Part shown: positions 1 to 9,134 of the stretch, piece by piece | Layout of the letters: the number at the start of each line of letters is the position of its first letter | Numbering within the stretch: the stretch's first letter is position 1 | Origin: Brevibacterium zhoupengii | GTDB taxonomy: Bacteria; Actinomycetota; Actinomycetes; Actinomycetales; Brevibacteriaceae | Reading direction: 5' to 3' | Assembly: GCF_021117425.1 (NCBI RefSeq) | Contig: NZ_CP088298.1 | Location: 3,782,001 to 3,846,000 of the forward strand | DNA: 64,000 nucleotides | The notes under the pieces: model-generated | What the model was told of the DNA's origin: nothing | Seen by the model: only the letters and a program-made list of their open reading frames with translations | Database searches by the model: none | Position numbers and translations under genes: made by a program

Positions 1-247
1 GAGCACCAATGCGCACCGCAGGAACCGTAGGACGAGATGGCCCGGGGAGGGCGTGCAGAGCTGACGGTTGTGATTGCAACGGACTGGGGTGATTGCGACT
101 ACCGGTGCTGGTTGCCGTTGCAGGAGGTGCCGTGAAAGTCAGAGACGCTCTCAATGACGGGATGTTCAGCCAGACGCTGTCGAGGGCTAGGCACCGTGGC
201 GATCAGGCGCCGCGTCCAGCCCGGCAACAAACTCCGGACCTCACGTT

Positions 248-317
248 CCGAGCCTCAGGCCCCGGGCCTGACGCCCCGAGCCTGAAACGCCGAGCCTGAC
301 GCCCCGAGCCCTACGCG
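248..317. repeat. 14-bp tandem repeat, about 5 units, overlapping a stop codon
   Basis: Five consecutive 14-base units begin at 248, 262, 276, 290 and 304 and have the form CCGAGCCTGACGCC with one to five changes each. The last unit contains the TAG stop (311-313, minus strand) of the adjacent small membrane-protein gene. The rest of 1-310 shows no gene I can support. Similar stop-associated repeats occur at 10730, 32903 and 42131. Confidence 0.85.
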
Positions 318-544
318 CCGTGGAGGGCCGGGACAATGAGGTAGACGCCGACGAGCACGACGATGCTGCACACACCGAACACCGCCCAGTATCCGACCCG
401 GAGCAGGGGCTTGCTCTGCCCCGCGGCAGCCAGGTCGACGTGCACGGCCCTCATTCGCACCGCGGTGGAGAAGAGCGTGATGACGACGATCGCTGACACC
501 CAGGTCGCGACCGCAACGATGAGGAATGAGCTCCACTCGATCAT
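311..544 (-). CDS. small membrane protein coupled to the phosphate permease
   Basis: The 77-residue product has two clear hydrophobic helices (about residues 5-27 and 50-72) separated by a short basic segment, so it is an inner-membrane protein with two spans. Its ATG (544-542) overlaps the TGA of the phosphate permease gene in an ATGA arrangement, which indicates translational coupling. A role as a small accessory subunit of the PiT permease is an inference from this coupling only; I recognise no named family. The stop lies inside a 14-bp tandem repeat. Confidence 0.75.
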   Translation of the reverse strand: MIEWSSFLIVAVATWVSAIVVITLFSTAVRMRAVHVDLAAAGQSKPLLRVGYWAVFGVCSIVVLVGVYLIVPALHGA

Positions 545-1935
545 TTCGTATCTCCCTTGTCTGCGCGGGACTCGTCGACATCGGTCTCCGCCGCTATACC
601 GCGCACAGCGCTGGAGTCTGCGCCGGCAGCCGCATCGGAGCTGGAAGCAGCCCCGGAGTCTGTACCGACAGCGACGCCGGCGTCGGACTTCGCCTCTGCC
701 TTGGCGGCCTGGCGCTGGTCACGGGCATCGATGCGCGCGGCACGTTTCATAGCAGCGCGTTTGCGGTTGCGGTCCTTGCGAATCTTGCGCTTGCGGCCGC
801 GAATTCCGACTGCCTCGCCGACGGTGTCGAAGTTCGAGAGGTCTGTCTGCTTGGCCTTGAGTGAGCTGAGGAAGATCCAGAGGACGGCAATGACTGCAAT
901 GATCGTGTCGATGACGACCCCGACTGTGCCGAGGTGGGCGATGCCGGCAGCGACAGCGCCGACGATTCCCGCCGCCGGGATGGTGAACAGCCAACCAGAG
1001 GCAATGCGTCCGGCGGTGGACCACTGAACATCGGCGCCCTTGCGTCCCAGTCCCGAGCCGAGCACCGAGCCCGAGGCGACCTGCGTCGTCGACAGGGCGA
1101 AGCCCAGGTGCGACGAAGCGAGGATGGCAGCTGCGGTCGAGGTCTCGGCGGCCAGCCCCTGAGCGGGTTTGACGGTTGTGAGCTTCGTGCCCAGGGTATC
1201 GATGATTCGCCATCCGCCGACGTAGGTGCCCAAGGCGATCGCCAGCGCGCAGGTGGTGATGACCCAGAGGTGTGGACCGGTTCCGTGATCCTGCAGGTTC
1301 GCGGACACGAGCACGAGGGTGATGACTCCCATGGTCTTCTGAGCGTCATTGGTCCCGTGTGCCAGCGCCACGAGCGAGGAGCTGAAGATCTGACCGTATT
1401 TGAACGGCGCCCGGTGCGCAGTCTTACCCTCGCCGTTGCGGCGCGTGATGGAGTAGGCCAGTCGGGTGCAAAGATAAGCGCCCACACCGGCGATGATCGG
1501 GGCCGCGAGCGCGGGCAGGACCACCTTGGACAAGAACACGCCGAAGTCGACGGAGTTGAGACCGGCGCCGACGATTGCGGCACCGATCAAGCCACCGAAC
1601 AGTGCGTGCGAGGACGATGACGGCAGGCCGAAGCGCCAGGTCGCCATGTTCCAGATGATCGCACCGATGAGACCGGCAAGGATGAAGTCCGGAGTGATCT
1701 GGACTCCCCCACCACCTTCTTTGATGATGCCCCCAGAGATGGTCTTGGCCACCTCGGTGGAGAGGAAGGCTCCGACGAGGTTGAGCAGCGCTGCCAGGGT
1801 GACCGCCGTCTTCGGCTTGATCGCGCCCGTGGCGATCGGTGTCGCCATCGCATTGGCTGTGTCGTGAAAGCCATTGGTGAAGTCAAAGAACAGTGCCAGT
1901 ACGATGACCAGCACGACGACGAAGATGATTTCCAC
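541..1935 (-). CDS. pit: PiT-family inorganic phosphate permease
   Basis: This 464-residue integral membrane protein belongs to the PiT (PHO4) family of cation-coupled low-affinity phosphate transporters. The N-terminal half contains the family signature around 'FDFTNGFHDTANAMAT' and the second inverted copy around 'ALAHGTNDAQKTMGVI', each with the conserved G-x-N-D/H-type phosphate-binding residues. About ten hydrophobic segments are visible. The C-terminal ~90 residues are unusual: first a strongly basic Arg/Lys stretch (RGRKRKIRKDRNRKRAA) and then an Ala/Ser/Asp-rich low-complexity tail, probably cytoplasmic. The start is GTG at 1935. The downstream small membrane gene overlaps its stop. 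Confidence 0.93.
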   Translation of the reverse strand: MEIIFVVVLVIVLALFFDFTNGFHDTANAMATPIATGAIKPKTAVTLAALLNLVGAFLSTEVAKTISGGIIKEGGGGVQITPDFILAGLIGAIIWNMATWRFGLPSSSSHALFGGLIGAAIVGAGLNSVDFGVFLSKVVLPALAAPIIAGVGAYLCTRLAYSITRRNGEGKTAHRAPFKYGQIFSSSLVALAHGTNDAQKTMGVITLVLVSANLQDHGTGPHLWVITTCALAIALGTYVGGWRIIDTLGTKLTTVKPAQGLAAETSTAAAILASSHLGFALSTTQVASGSVLGSGLGRKGADVQWSTAGRIASGWLFTIPAAGIVGAVAAGIAHLGTVGVVIDTIIAVIAVLWIFLSSLKAKQTDLSNFDTVGEAVGIRGRKRKIRKDRNRKRAAMKRAARIDARDQRQAAKAEAKSDAGVAVGTDSGAASSSDAAAGADSSAVRGIAAETDVDESRADKGDTK

Positions 1936-2161
1936 TAAGCGACCTTGAACGTAGACACAACTCGGACCGTGGATGATTTAGCTGACGGGCAGCGACCTCA
2001 ATCTGCGAAAAGTCTACCGCCTATTTCCCCTTGTCTTCACTTACTGTTCGACAGAACTCCACTCAGGACACTCTGCGTTCACTTCTGAACTGGCCGAACG
2101 TACTCTCACCGGGTGCGAAATGTATTGCTGTTCACAGTCCACCCGGCGAGGGCCGAAAAGG

Positions 2162-3598
2162 TCAGTTGACGTATTCGTCGGCGATGCTCAGCGCCTGGTC
2201 GAGCGCGTCGAGGCCGAAGCGCACGTCTTCGTCGGGCGTGTTCAGCGGCGGTACGACGTGGATCCGGTTGAAGTTCGCAAACGGCAGCACCCCGTCTGAC
2301 TTCATCGCAGCGATCACTCGGTTCATCTCCGGTGAGCTGCCGCCGTAGGCAGCCATCGGCTCACGGGTGGTTCGATCCTTGACCAGCTCGACGGCCCAGA
2401 AACATCCCATTCCGCGAATGTCGCCGATCGAGGGGTGGCGCTGGGCCATCTCGTGCAGCGCGGGTCCGATGATGTCGCGGCCCAGCCGCTCGGCGTTGCC
2501 GATCATGTCCTCATCGCGCATGGCTGTGATCGTCGCCACCGCTGCCGCACACGCCAGTGGATGGCCCGAGTAGGTCAGTCCGCCCGGGTAGACGCGATCA
2601 CGGAAGGTCTCGAAGATGTCATCGGAGATCGCGACTCCACCGAGGGGAACATAGCCGGAGTTCACTCCCTTGGCGAAGGTGAGCAGGTCCGGCGTCACTC
2701 CCCAATGATCCACGGCGAACCAGGCGCCAGTCCGCCCGAAGCCAGCCATCACCTCGTCGGCGATGAAGACGATTCCGTGACGCGATGTCAGCTCCCGCAC
2801 CCCCTCGAGGTACCCGGCCGGCGGCCCGTAGATGCCGGCCGTTCCGGGCACGGTCTCGAGGATGAGCGCGGCGATGTTGGACGGCCCTTCTAACGTGATC
2901 ATGTCTTCGAGGTGCTGCAGCGCCCGCTGCGTCTCCTCTGCTTCGGTCGTCGCCCCGAAGTAGGAACGGTACTGATAGGCGGGCATGAAGTGGACGATGC
3001 CTTCGGCTGAGTAGTCGTTGGCGAAGCGCCGCGGGTCACCGGTGACATTGACGGCCAGCTGGGTGCCGCCGTGATAGCTGCGGTAGGCGGAGAGCACCTT
3101 GGTCCGCCCGGTGTGCAGACGCGCCATCCGGATTGCGTGCTCGTTGGCATCGGCACCACCATTGGTGAAGAACACGTGGTCGAGGTCGCCGGGGGTGACC
3201 TCGGTGATGAGCCGGGCGGCTTCGGACCGAGCATCGTTGACGTGCTGAGGCGCAATGGTGCACAGCTTCGTTGCCTGCTCTTGGATCGCGGCGACGACCT
3301 TCGGGTGCTGGTGACCGATGTTCGTGTTCACCAGCTGTGATGACATGTCGAGCAGCTTCCGGCCCTCCCCGTCCCAAACATAGGGGCCCTCGGCTGCCAG
3401 CACGGTCATCGGGGTGAACGGGCCCTGCGCCTGCCAGGAATGGAAGACGTGCGCCCGATCCAGATCATGCGCCCGCCGGCCAGCGCTGAGCTCTTCCGCG
3501 GTGATCGTGCGACCGTCGGCGGTCGTGCTTTCGTCATACGCTCGGGCTTCGGCATCGGAAGTGGTCATAGCGTCGGTGGTGGTATTGATGGTTGTCAT
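2162..3598 (-). CDS. class III pyridoxal-phosphate aminotransferase (beta-alanine/omega-amino acid type)
   Basis: The protein has 478 residues, typical of class III (omega) aminotransferases. It has the substrate/PLP loop 'FFTNGGADANEHAIRMAR', the 'FIADEVMAGFGRTG' Asp motif and the Schiff-base lysine K310 in 'LLTFAKGVNSGY'. Such enzymes move amino groups from beta-alanine, 4-aminobutyrate or similar donors to pyruvate or 2-oxoglutarate. The next upstream gene on the same strand encodes a CoA-acylating malonate/methylmalonate-semialdehyde dehydrogenase. That makes beta-alanine to malonate semialdehyde to acetyl-CoA the most economical pathway. The N-terminal ~15 residues are low complexity, so the exact start is less sure. 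A hairpin sits in the 87-bp gap to the dehydrogenase. Confidence 0.88.
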   Translation of the reverse strand: MTTINTTTDAMTTSDAEARAYDESTTADGRTITAEELSAGRRAHDLDRAHVFHSWQAQGPFTPMTVLAAEGPYVWDGEGRKLLDMSSQLVNTNIGHQHPKVVAAIQEQATKLCTIAPQHVNDARSEAARLITEVTPGDLDHVFFTNGGADANEHAIRMARLHTGRTKVLSAYRSYHGGTQLAVNVTGDPRRFANDYSAEGIVHFMPAYQYRSYFGATTEAEETQRALQHLEDMITLEGPSNIAALILETVPGTAGIYGPPAGYLEGVRELTSRHGIVFIADEVMAGFGRTGAWFAVDHWGVTPDLLTFAKGVNSGYVPLGGVAISDDIFETFRDRVYPGGLTYSGHPLACAAAVATITAMRDEDMIGNAERLGRDIIGPALHEMAQRHPSIGDIRGMGCFWAVELVKDRTTREPMAAYGGSSPEMNRVIAAMKSDGVLPFANFNRIHVVPPLNTPDEDVRFGLDALDQALSIADEYVN

Positions 3599-3630
3599 GA
3601 GTGTTCTGCTTTCGTGAACGGGTGTGGGTG

Positions 3631-3668
3631 CCCGCCTCGGTGATCGGTGTGCTCACCACCGAGGCGGG
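3631..3668. terminator. intercistronic hairpin between dehydrogenase and aminotransferase
   Basis: A perfect 12-bp inverted repeat (CCCGCCTCGGTG at 3631-3642, its complement at 3657-3668) has a 14-nt loop. There is no T-tract on the minus strand. It could attenuate read-through from the dehydrogenase gene or stabilise the upstream transcript. Confidence 0.55.
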
Positions 3669-3685
3669 TCAGTCGCCGAGGTCGG

Positions 3686-5170
3686 TCAGTCGTTGGTGGG
3701 GAATCCGAGATTGAGTCCGCCGTGGCTGGGGTCGAGCCAGCGTGAGGTCACGACCTTGCCCCGGGTGAAGAATTGGACTCCTTCCTCGCCGTAGGCGTGG
3801 GTGTCGCCGAACAACGAGTTCTTCCAGCCGCCGAAGGAGTAGTACCCGACAGGCACCGGAATGGGGACGTTGACGCCGATCATGCCGACTTCGATCTCGT
3901 TCTCGTAACGTCGTGCTGCGCCGCCGTCGTTGGTGAAGATCGCTGTGCCGTTGCCGTAGGGGTTGGCGTTGATGAGTTCGATGCCCTCGTCATAGCCCGG
4001 GACCCGGACGACTGCGAGGACGGGGCCGAAGATCTCCTCGGTGTAGATCGACATGTCGGGTGTGACATGGTCGAACAACGTCGGGTTGAGGAAGAAGCCT
4101 TCTGAGTGCTCGTGCTCCCGTCCGTCGAGGACGAGAGTTGCACCGGATTCCTCGCCGGCGTCGATGTAGCCGGCGACCTTGTCCCGATGAGCCCCGGTCA
4201 CCAGCGGTCCCATGTCCGGTTCCGTGGTGCCGTCGCCGATGCGCAGGGTGCGCGTGCGTTCGGCGATCTTGCCCACGAGCTCATCGGCGATCGATTCGAC
4301 GGCGACGACCACGGAGATCGCCATGCACCGCTCTCCTGCTGCACCGTATCCGGCGTTGACGGCGGCGTCCGCGGCGAGATCGAGGTCCGCATCGGGCAGG
4401 ACCATCATGTGGTTCTTCGCTCCGCCGAGGGCCTGGACGCGTTTGCCGGTGGCCGTTCCGTTCTCGTAGACGTACTTCGCAATCGGGGTCGAGCCGACGA
4501 AGGACACCGAGGCGACCTCGGGACTGTCCAGGATGGTGTCGACGGCCTCCTTGTCGCCGTGGACGACGTTGAATACTCCGTCGGGCAGGCCTGCTTCCTT
4601 CCACAGCTCGGCGATCCAGTTCGCCGCCGAGGGGTCCTTCTCCGATGGTTTGAGTACGACCGTGTTCCCGGTCGCGATGGCGACGGGGAAGAACCACATC
4701 GGAACCATAGCCGGGAAGTTGAACGGGGAGATGATCGCAGAGACACCCACGGGCTGCCGCAGTGAGTGCACGTCGATCTTCGTCGAAGCGTTCTCAGTGT
4801 GGCCGCCCTTGAGCTGGTGTGCGATGCCGCAGGCGAATTCCACAACCTCTTGGCCCCGTGCAACTTCGCCGAGCGCGTCGGAGACGACCTTGCCGTGTTC
4901 GGCGGTGATGATCTCCGCGAGCTCCTGCTTGCGTGCGTTGAGCAGCTCACGGAAGTTGAACAGGATGGAGGTCCGACGGGCCAGGGAGGTGTCGCGCCAG
5001 GCGGGGAACGCCTCGGCGGCGGAGGCGATCGCTGATTCGACGGTGGTGCGTGAGGCCAGCGCGACCTGCCCGGCGACTCGCCCTGTGGCAGGATTCATAA
5101 TATCGCCGAGGCGGGTCCCAGCATCGGTGGGAACGTCCTGGCCGTTGATCCAGTGAGAAACGGTTGGCAT
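3686..5170 (-). CDS. mmsA: CoA-acylating methylmalonate/malonate-semialdehyde dehydrogenase
   Basis: The 494-residue aldehyde-dehydrogenase-superfamily protein matches the CoA-acylating methylmalonate-semialdehyde dehydrogenase (MmsA/IolA) subfamily. Features are 'ISPFNFPAMVPMWFFPVAI', the NAD-binding segment 'FVGSTPIAKYVYENG' and the catalytic cysteine C282 in 'GAAGERCMAIS'. It also has the subfamily C-terminus 'VPIPVPVGYYSFGGWK'. It converts malonate or methylmalonate semialdehyde with CoA and NAD to acetyl-/propionyl-CoA. The pairing with a class III aminotransferase favours beta-alanine (or thymine/valine-derived) semialdehydes. The start ATG at 5170 gives the usual N-terminus. The divergent PucR gene and the palindromes between them are the likely control. 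Confidence 0.93.
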   Translation of the reverse strand: MPTVSHWINGQDVPTDAGTRLGDIMNPATGRVAGQVALASRTTVESAIASAAEAFPAWRDTSLARRTSILFNFRELLNARKQELAEIITAEHGKVVSDALGEVARGQEVVEFACGIAHQLKGGHTENASTKIDVHSLRQPVGVSAIISPFNFPAMVPMWFFPVAIATGNTVVLKPSEKDPSAANWIAELWKEAGLPDGVFNVVHGDKEAVDTILDSPEVASVSFVGSTPIAKYVYENGTATGKRVQALGGAKNHMMVLPDADLDLAADAAVNAGYGAAGERCMAISVVVAVESIADELVGKIAERTRTLRIGDGTTEPDMGPLVTGAHRDKVAGYIDAGEESGATLVLDGREHEHSEGFFLNPTLFDHVTPDMSIYTEEIFGPVLAVVRVPGYDEGIELINANPYGNGTAIFTNDGGAARRYENEIEVGMIGVNVPIPVPVGYYSFGGWKNSLFGDTHAYGEEGVQFFTRGKVVTSRWLDPSHGGLNLGFPTND

Positions 5171-5204
5171 GATTCATCCTTCAGCGTCGACGGTCTTTGT
5201 GCTG

Positions 5205-5284
5205 ACACCAGTGTGCTCGGAGCAGCGCAGCCGCAACAGCGTCACACTGTCAGGATCTCTCCACCGACCTTTACACTGTGTAAA
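5205..5284. promoter_or_regulatory. candidate PucR operator region, palindrome over the pucR start
   Basis: The 113-bp divergent region holds a perfect 15-bp palindrome, TTTACAC-T-GTGTAAA, at 5270-5284. Its last base is the A of the pucR ATG. A related half, ACACTGT, lies at 5244-5250 (29 bp upstream, about three helical turns), and ACACCAGTGT is at 5206-5215. Repeated ACAC/GTGT boxes between a regulator and its divergent target suggest binding by the adjacent PucR protein. No experiment supports this yet. Confidence 0.55.
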
Positions 5285-6933
5285 TGGATGATCGGGAGAG
5301 AACTCAGCGGGAAGGCGACGACACGAGCGCAGCAGATCAGGCCGTCGCCGCACTGACCGTCGCTGAGCTCCTCGACGTCGAGGAGATCAGCAGCGGCGGA
5401 CCGGAGATCGTCTCCGGAGATGACCAGCTGGGCCGAGGAATCCGCTGGGTCCACATCGCCGATTCCGAACGGGTCGAACGCTTCCTCGAGGGCGGAGAGC
5501 TCGTCCTCACTACGGCTCGCACTTTTCGCGAGTCGCCCGCAGCCATGGCAGAGTTCTTCGACCAACTCGAACGCGCCGATGCTTCCGGCACGATCGTCGA
5601 ACTCGTCGACGAGGACTCGGCACCGGACCCTGAAGCCGCCGAGGTCCTGCGTCAAGCCGCCGCAGGGCGGACGCTGCCGGTGATCCTGTTGAGTCATCGG
5701 ATCAAGTTCGTGCGGATCACGGAACTCGCTCACCGCAGGCTCCTCGCACAGCAGCTCTCCCAGCTCGAACGCGCCCGCGAGATCCACGAGACCTACACTC
5801 GGCTCAGCCTCGAGCGCGCCGAGGCTCAGACCATCGTCGACCGGACTGCCGAACTCCTCGCCGCCCCGGTCGTCCTCGAAGACGTCGCTCACCGCGTCCT
5901 CGCCCATGCAGGGCGCGGTTCCGAGTCGATCACCCAGGACTGGTCGGATCTCGTCTCCGCTCCCGGCGCCGACGGCGAGCGCAGATGGCAGCAGACGCCC
6001 GTGGGTCTGCGTGCCCGTCGGTGGGGGCGACTGGTCGTCCCCGGGCCCACCGAATCCGGAGTGCCGGTCGACCAGATCATCGACCGGGCCGGTGAGGCGC
6101 TGACACTGACGAGGATGGCCGATCGCGACGAGCAGGATCTGCTGCTGCAGGCTCAGAGCGGCCTGGTCAGGGAGATCGCAGACACCGATGACCTCGACGA
6201 GCAACGCGCTCGGGCACGTGCCCGCTCACTTGGCTTCGTCCCACCGGAGGGGGCCGCGCTGGTGCCCGTGGTGGTCAGGCTCGATCGGGATCCGGCCGCT
6301 GATCCGACTCGGCTCCAACTGCGGGAGCGTGGACTCACCGCGGAACTCGTCTCCGCCGCGACCCGCCAGCACATGGCCTGCCTGTCGACGAGTCTGCAGT
6401 CGGGCTCCTTCGGCCTCATCCTCGCCCTGAGCGGGAGCCGAGACGAGACACAGGCCCTCGAGCGCCTCCTCACCGAGGAGGTCGAGCACTCGACGATCTG
6501 GACTGTGGGTATCGGCCGGAGCACCACCTCACTGCTGGACGCGGTCGCCCGGCTGGACTCCGCTGCACAGGTCGCCGAGGTGGCTTCCACCCTCGAGGTG
6601 CGCGAGCGACCCTTCTACCGATCGGGCGACGTCAGGCTCCGTGGCCTGCTGTCAGTCCTCGGCCACGATTCGCGACTGCGCGCCTTCGCAGAAGGCGAGC
6701 TCGGACCCCTGCTCGGCAGCACACCGGCTGACACGGAGATGCGCGATTTCCTCGAGCTCTTCCTGGCCCATGGTGGAAACAAATCGGCGGTGGCGCGGGC
6801 CGGGTTCCTGTCCCGGCCCGCGCTCTACGCGCGCATCGCCAAACTGGAGTCCAGCCTCGGCGTCTCATTGGCCGACGCCGAGTCGCGCACTGCTCTGCAC
6901 GTTGCCCTGCTGTGGTGGCGTATGAACGACTGA
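5284..6933 (+). CDS. PucR-family transcriptional regulator
   Basis: The product has 549 residues. The N-terminal ~150 residues match the PucR-type sensory domain (TVAELLDVEEISSGGPEIVSGDD, then 'IRWVHIADSERVERFLEGGELVLTT'). A middle GGDEF-like/CdaR region follows, and the C-terminal ~60 residues form the PucR-family helix-turn-helix ('HGGNKSAVARAGFLSRPALYARIAKLESSLG'). PucR proteins usually activate purine, amino-acid or nitrogen catabolic genes. Divergence from the mmsA/aminotransferase unit makes that unit the obvious target. There is no good Shine-Dalgarno before ATG 5284 and a palindrome covers it, so the message may be leaderless and autoregulated. It converges on the symporter gene with a 13-bp gap. 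Confidence 0.9.
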   Translation: MDDRERTQREGDDTSAADQAVAALTVAELLDVEEISSGGPEIVSGDDQLGRGIRWVHIADSERVERFLEGGELVLTTARTFRESPAAMAEFFDQLERADASGTIVELVDEDSAPDPEAAEVLRQAAAGRTLPVILLSHRIKFVRITELAHRRLLAQQLSQLERAREIHETYTRLSLERAEAQTIVDRTAELLAAPVVLEDVAHRVLAHAGRGSESITQDWSDLVSAPGADGERRWQQTPVGLRARRWGRLVVPGPTESGVPVDQIIDRAGEALTLTRMADRDEQDLLLQAQSGLVREIADTDDLDEQRARARARSLGFVPPEGAALVPVVVRLDRDPAADPTRLQLRERGLTAELVSAATRQHMACLSTSLQSGSFGLILALSGSRDETQALERLLTEEVEHSTIWTVGIGRSTTSLLDAVARLDSAAQVAEVASTLEVRERPFYRSGDVRLRGLLSVLGHDSRLRAFAEGELGPLLGSTPADTEMRDFLELFLAHGGNKSAVARAGFLSRPALYARIAKLESSLGVSLADAESRTALHVALLWWRMND

Positions 6934-6946
6934 CCGCGAAACCGGG

Positions 6947-8431
6947 CTAGGCCATCAGCTCGTACTGCCCTGCTTTGAGCTTCTGCCAATAGTCCCTGAA
7001 GTCGCCGCGGACCATCTTCGCAAGCAGAAACAGTCCGATGCCGTTGCAGACGGCGGGGAGGAAGAACACCGAATCCGTGAACACGATGATCGGCCCCAGC
7101 GAGACCGATGCGCCGATGACCGTGAAGCAGAGGAAGATGACCTTGTAGACGTTCTCGGCAGACTTTCGGTATCCGAATCCCTTCATGCCGTAGAAGGTGT
7201 TGCTGAGCACCGTGGAGAAGGCGAACAGAACAACTGCAACAGCGAGCACATAGGGGAACCATTCCGCGACCGTGGCAAATGATCGCGAGGTAAGTGTCAC
7301 ACCGTTCACCGCGTCCGGGTCGCTGTCTCGCCAGACTCCTGTGATGACGACGACGAGCGCGGTCATCGTGCAGACGATGATCGTGTCGACGAAGGGTTCG
7401 AGCGAGGCGACGAACCCTTCCGTCTGCGGTCGATTCGTCCGCACCGTCGAGTGCGCAATGGGGGCATCTCCGATTCCGGCCGAGTTCGAATAGGCAGCCC
7501 GCTGGAACCCGACTATGAGAGACCCGATGACGCCCCCTGCAACCCCCTCCGGGTTGAAGGCGCCGGTGACGATCGCAGTCACTGCCTGCGGGATCTCAGT
7601 GAAATTGGCACCAAGCACGATGAGGCAGGCGACGATGTAGATCACCGCCATCGCCGGGACCAGAACACCCGTAACCTTGGCCAGAGACCGGATTCCGCCG
7701 ATGATGACGAAACCAGTGATGACGGCCAGGATGACGCCGAGCAGCCACCTGTTGTCCGAAAGCCACGTGCCGAAGCTTCCGGTTCCACTGACTTCGACGA
7801 TCTGAGCGACGGCCTGATTCGACTGGAAGGCATTCGTGCCGATCGCGGCGATCATCATGAAGAACGCCCACAGCGCGGCCAGGATCTTTCCGAGCCTCGC
7901 GCGGCCGATCTCCGCGAGTCCGTCGCGCAGGTAGTACATCGGCCCACCGGAGGTGGTCCCGTCGGCGTGGACTCGACGATACTTGACGGCGAGGAAGCAT
8001 TCGGCCATCTTCGTCGACATCGCAAGGAATCCGGCGACGATCATCCAGAAGGTCGCCCCGGGGCCGCCCAGACTGATGGCCACCGCAACGCCGGCGATGT
8101 TGCCGAGTCCGACTGTCGAGGACAGAGCTGTGGCCAGCGCCTGGAAGTGACTGACTTCCCCCACGGCGTCGGGTGTGGTGTACCGACCGCGGACAAGGTC
8201 ATAGGCGTGCTTCATTCCACGGACGTTGAGGAACTTCAGCCACAGCGTGAAGAAGAGCCCCAGGGCCACGAGCCAGAGCACGATGATCGGGACTTCGGTG
8301 CCGAAGATCGGCAGCGGATAGAAGACCACGGATTCGACGGCCTTCGCGAATGGACCGAAGTACTTCTCCAGCGCGGCGTCGATTCCTGCAGCTGGAGCGT
8401 CGGCGGCGAGGAGACTCAGTTCGAGGGCCAT
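6947..8431 (-). CDS. agcS: sodium:alanine/glycine symporter family permease (AgcS)
   Basis: The CDS starts at ATG 8431-8429 and encodes 494 residues, the normal length for alanine/glycine:cation symporters. It shows the AgcS hallmarks 'FLNVRGMKHAYDLVRGRY', 'FQALATALSSTVGLGNIAGVAVAI', the 'GPGATFWMIVAGFLAMSTKMAECFLAVKYR' core and 'YSNSAGIGDAPIAHS'. About eleven membrane spans are visible. It imports small amino acids with sodium. The open frame continues upstream into the usp gene, but the ATG here overlaps the TGA of the true usp frame (TGATG), so I treat the two as separate coupled genes. Context suggests uptake of alanine, proline-type or hydroxyproline-type substrates; specificity is not readable from sequence. 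Confidence 0.9.
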   Translation of the reverse strand: MALELSLLAADAPAAGIDAALEKYFGPFAKAVESVVFYPLPIFGTEVPIIVLWLVALGLFFTLWLKFLNVRGMKHAYDLVRGRYTTPDAVGEVSHFQALATALSSTVGLGNIAGVAVAISLGGPGATFWMIVAGFLAMSTKMAECFLAVKYRRVHADGTTSGGPMYYLRDGLAEIGRARLGKILAALWAFFMMIAAIGTNAFQSNQAVAQIVEVSGTGSFGTWLSDNRWLLGVILAVITGFVIIGGIRSLAKVTGVLVPAMAVIYIVACLIVLGANFTEIPQAVTAIVTGAFNPEGVAGGVIGSLIVGFQRAAYSNSAGIGDAPIAHSTVRTNRPQTEGFVASLEPFVDTIIVCTMTALVVVITGVWRDSDPDAVNGVTLTSRSFATVAEWFPYVLAVAVVLFAFSTVLSNTFYGMKGFGYRKSAENVYKVIFLCFTVIGASVSLGPIIVFTDSVFFLPAVCNGIGLFLLAKMVRGDFRDYWQKLKAGQYELMA

Positions 8432-8860
8432 CAGGGGACCACCACCACTGGGACCGGCGCATGTTGAACCAGACGATTGACTGTGGAGCCGAAGATCGCA
8501 TTCACCCGTGCGGGCGACGACCACCATGTCGTACAGGCCTGTTTCGGCGAGATCGGCGAGCACCTCGGAGGGACGACCATGGCGGACTTGGGCGACCAGT
8601 TCGATCTTCTCGAAGTGTCCTTCCGCCTTGGCCCATTCGACGATCGGGTCGAGGGTCTCCGCTTGGGCGCGTCCGCGCTCCAGAGCCACCTGTCCGGGCC
8701 GAGATTCGTTGTCCACCGTGGTCGGGAAGGCGAACTTCGACCAGTAGACAACGTGCGCGATCGCGACTCTGCCTCCGGTCACGGCCGCTCGCTCGATCGC
8801 GAACCGTGCCGCTCTGACCGAATTCTGACTGTGGTCGATTCCGACCAGCATTGATTCCAT
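8431..8860 (-). pseudogene. universal stress protein (UspA family), frameshifted near its 3' end
   Basis: From ATG 8860 (preceded by GGGAGAG) the frame encodes a UspA fold: 'MLVGIDHSQNSVRAARFAI', then 'HGRPSEVLADLAETGLYDMVVVARTG'. Just after this, near 8510, the UspA C-terminus continues in another frame as 'NAIFGSTVNRLVQHAPVPVV' and ends at TGA 8433-8431. The span is 430 nt, one base more than 143 codons, so a single-base insertion (or loss of two) explains it. Without correction the protein reads through a nonsense stretch into the symporter. The G-x-S/T ATP-binding tail lies on the far side of the shift. A sequencing error, a real mutation or a recoding site are all possible. Confidence 0.85.
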
Positions 8861-8938
8861 GATCTCTCCCTGTCTCATCATCGAAAACCGCCGCCGGACT
8901 CTCCTGTCCGACGTTCAGGTCAAGGAACTGCAGAATAG

Positions 8939-8951
8939 TTTGTCATACAAT
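8939..8951 (-). promoter_or_regulatory. GntR-type operator box 1 (upstream of usp-agcS)
   Basis: Read on the minus strand this is ATTGTATGACAAA. It shares the 11-mer ATTGTATGACA with the boxes at 11041 and 18804. The form TTGT-N3-ACAA fits the FadR-subfamily GntR consensus TNGTNNNACNA. It lies about 80 bp before the usp start. Confidence 0.65.
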
Positions 8952-9134
8952 AACGATCTGAGGGAAGAGATTGCTCGCGCTCGAAAAAGAGTGAGGGATC
9001 ACCCAGGAGTCACGCGGCATACACAGATGCACCATCCTGCGCCTGAATATTCGCTGATCACGGGAGATCGACAACGATCAGCCCCGACAGCGGAGAGCCT
9101 CTCCCTGATGACAAGACGGCCAGTGCGAAGTATT

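Noticed and set aside
6947..8881. Single 644-residue Usp-symporter fusion protein
   Set aside because: The true Usp C-terminus lies in another frame and ends at a TGATG overlap with the symporter start; the linker sequence between is frameshifted nonsense.
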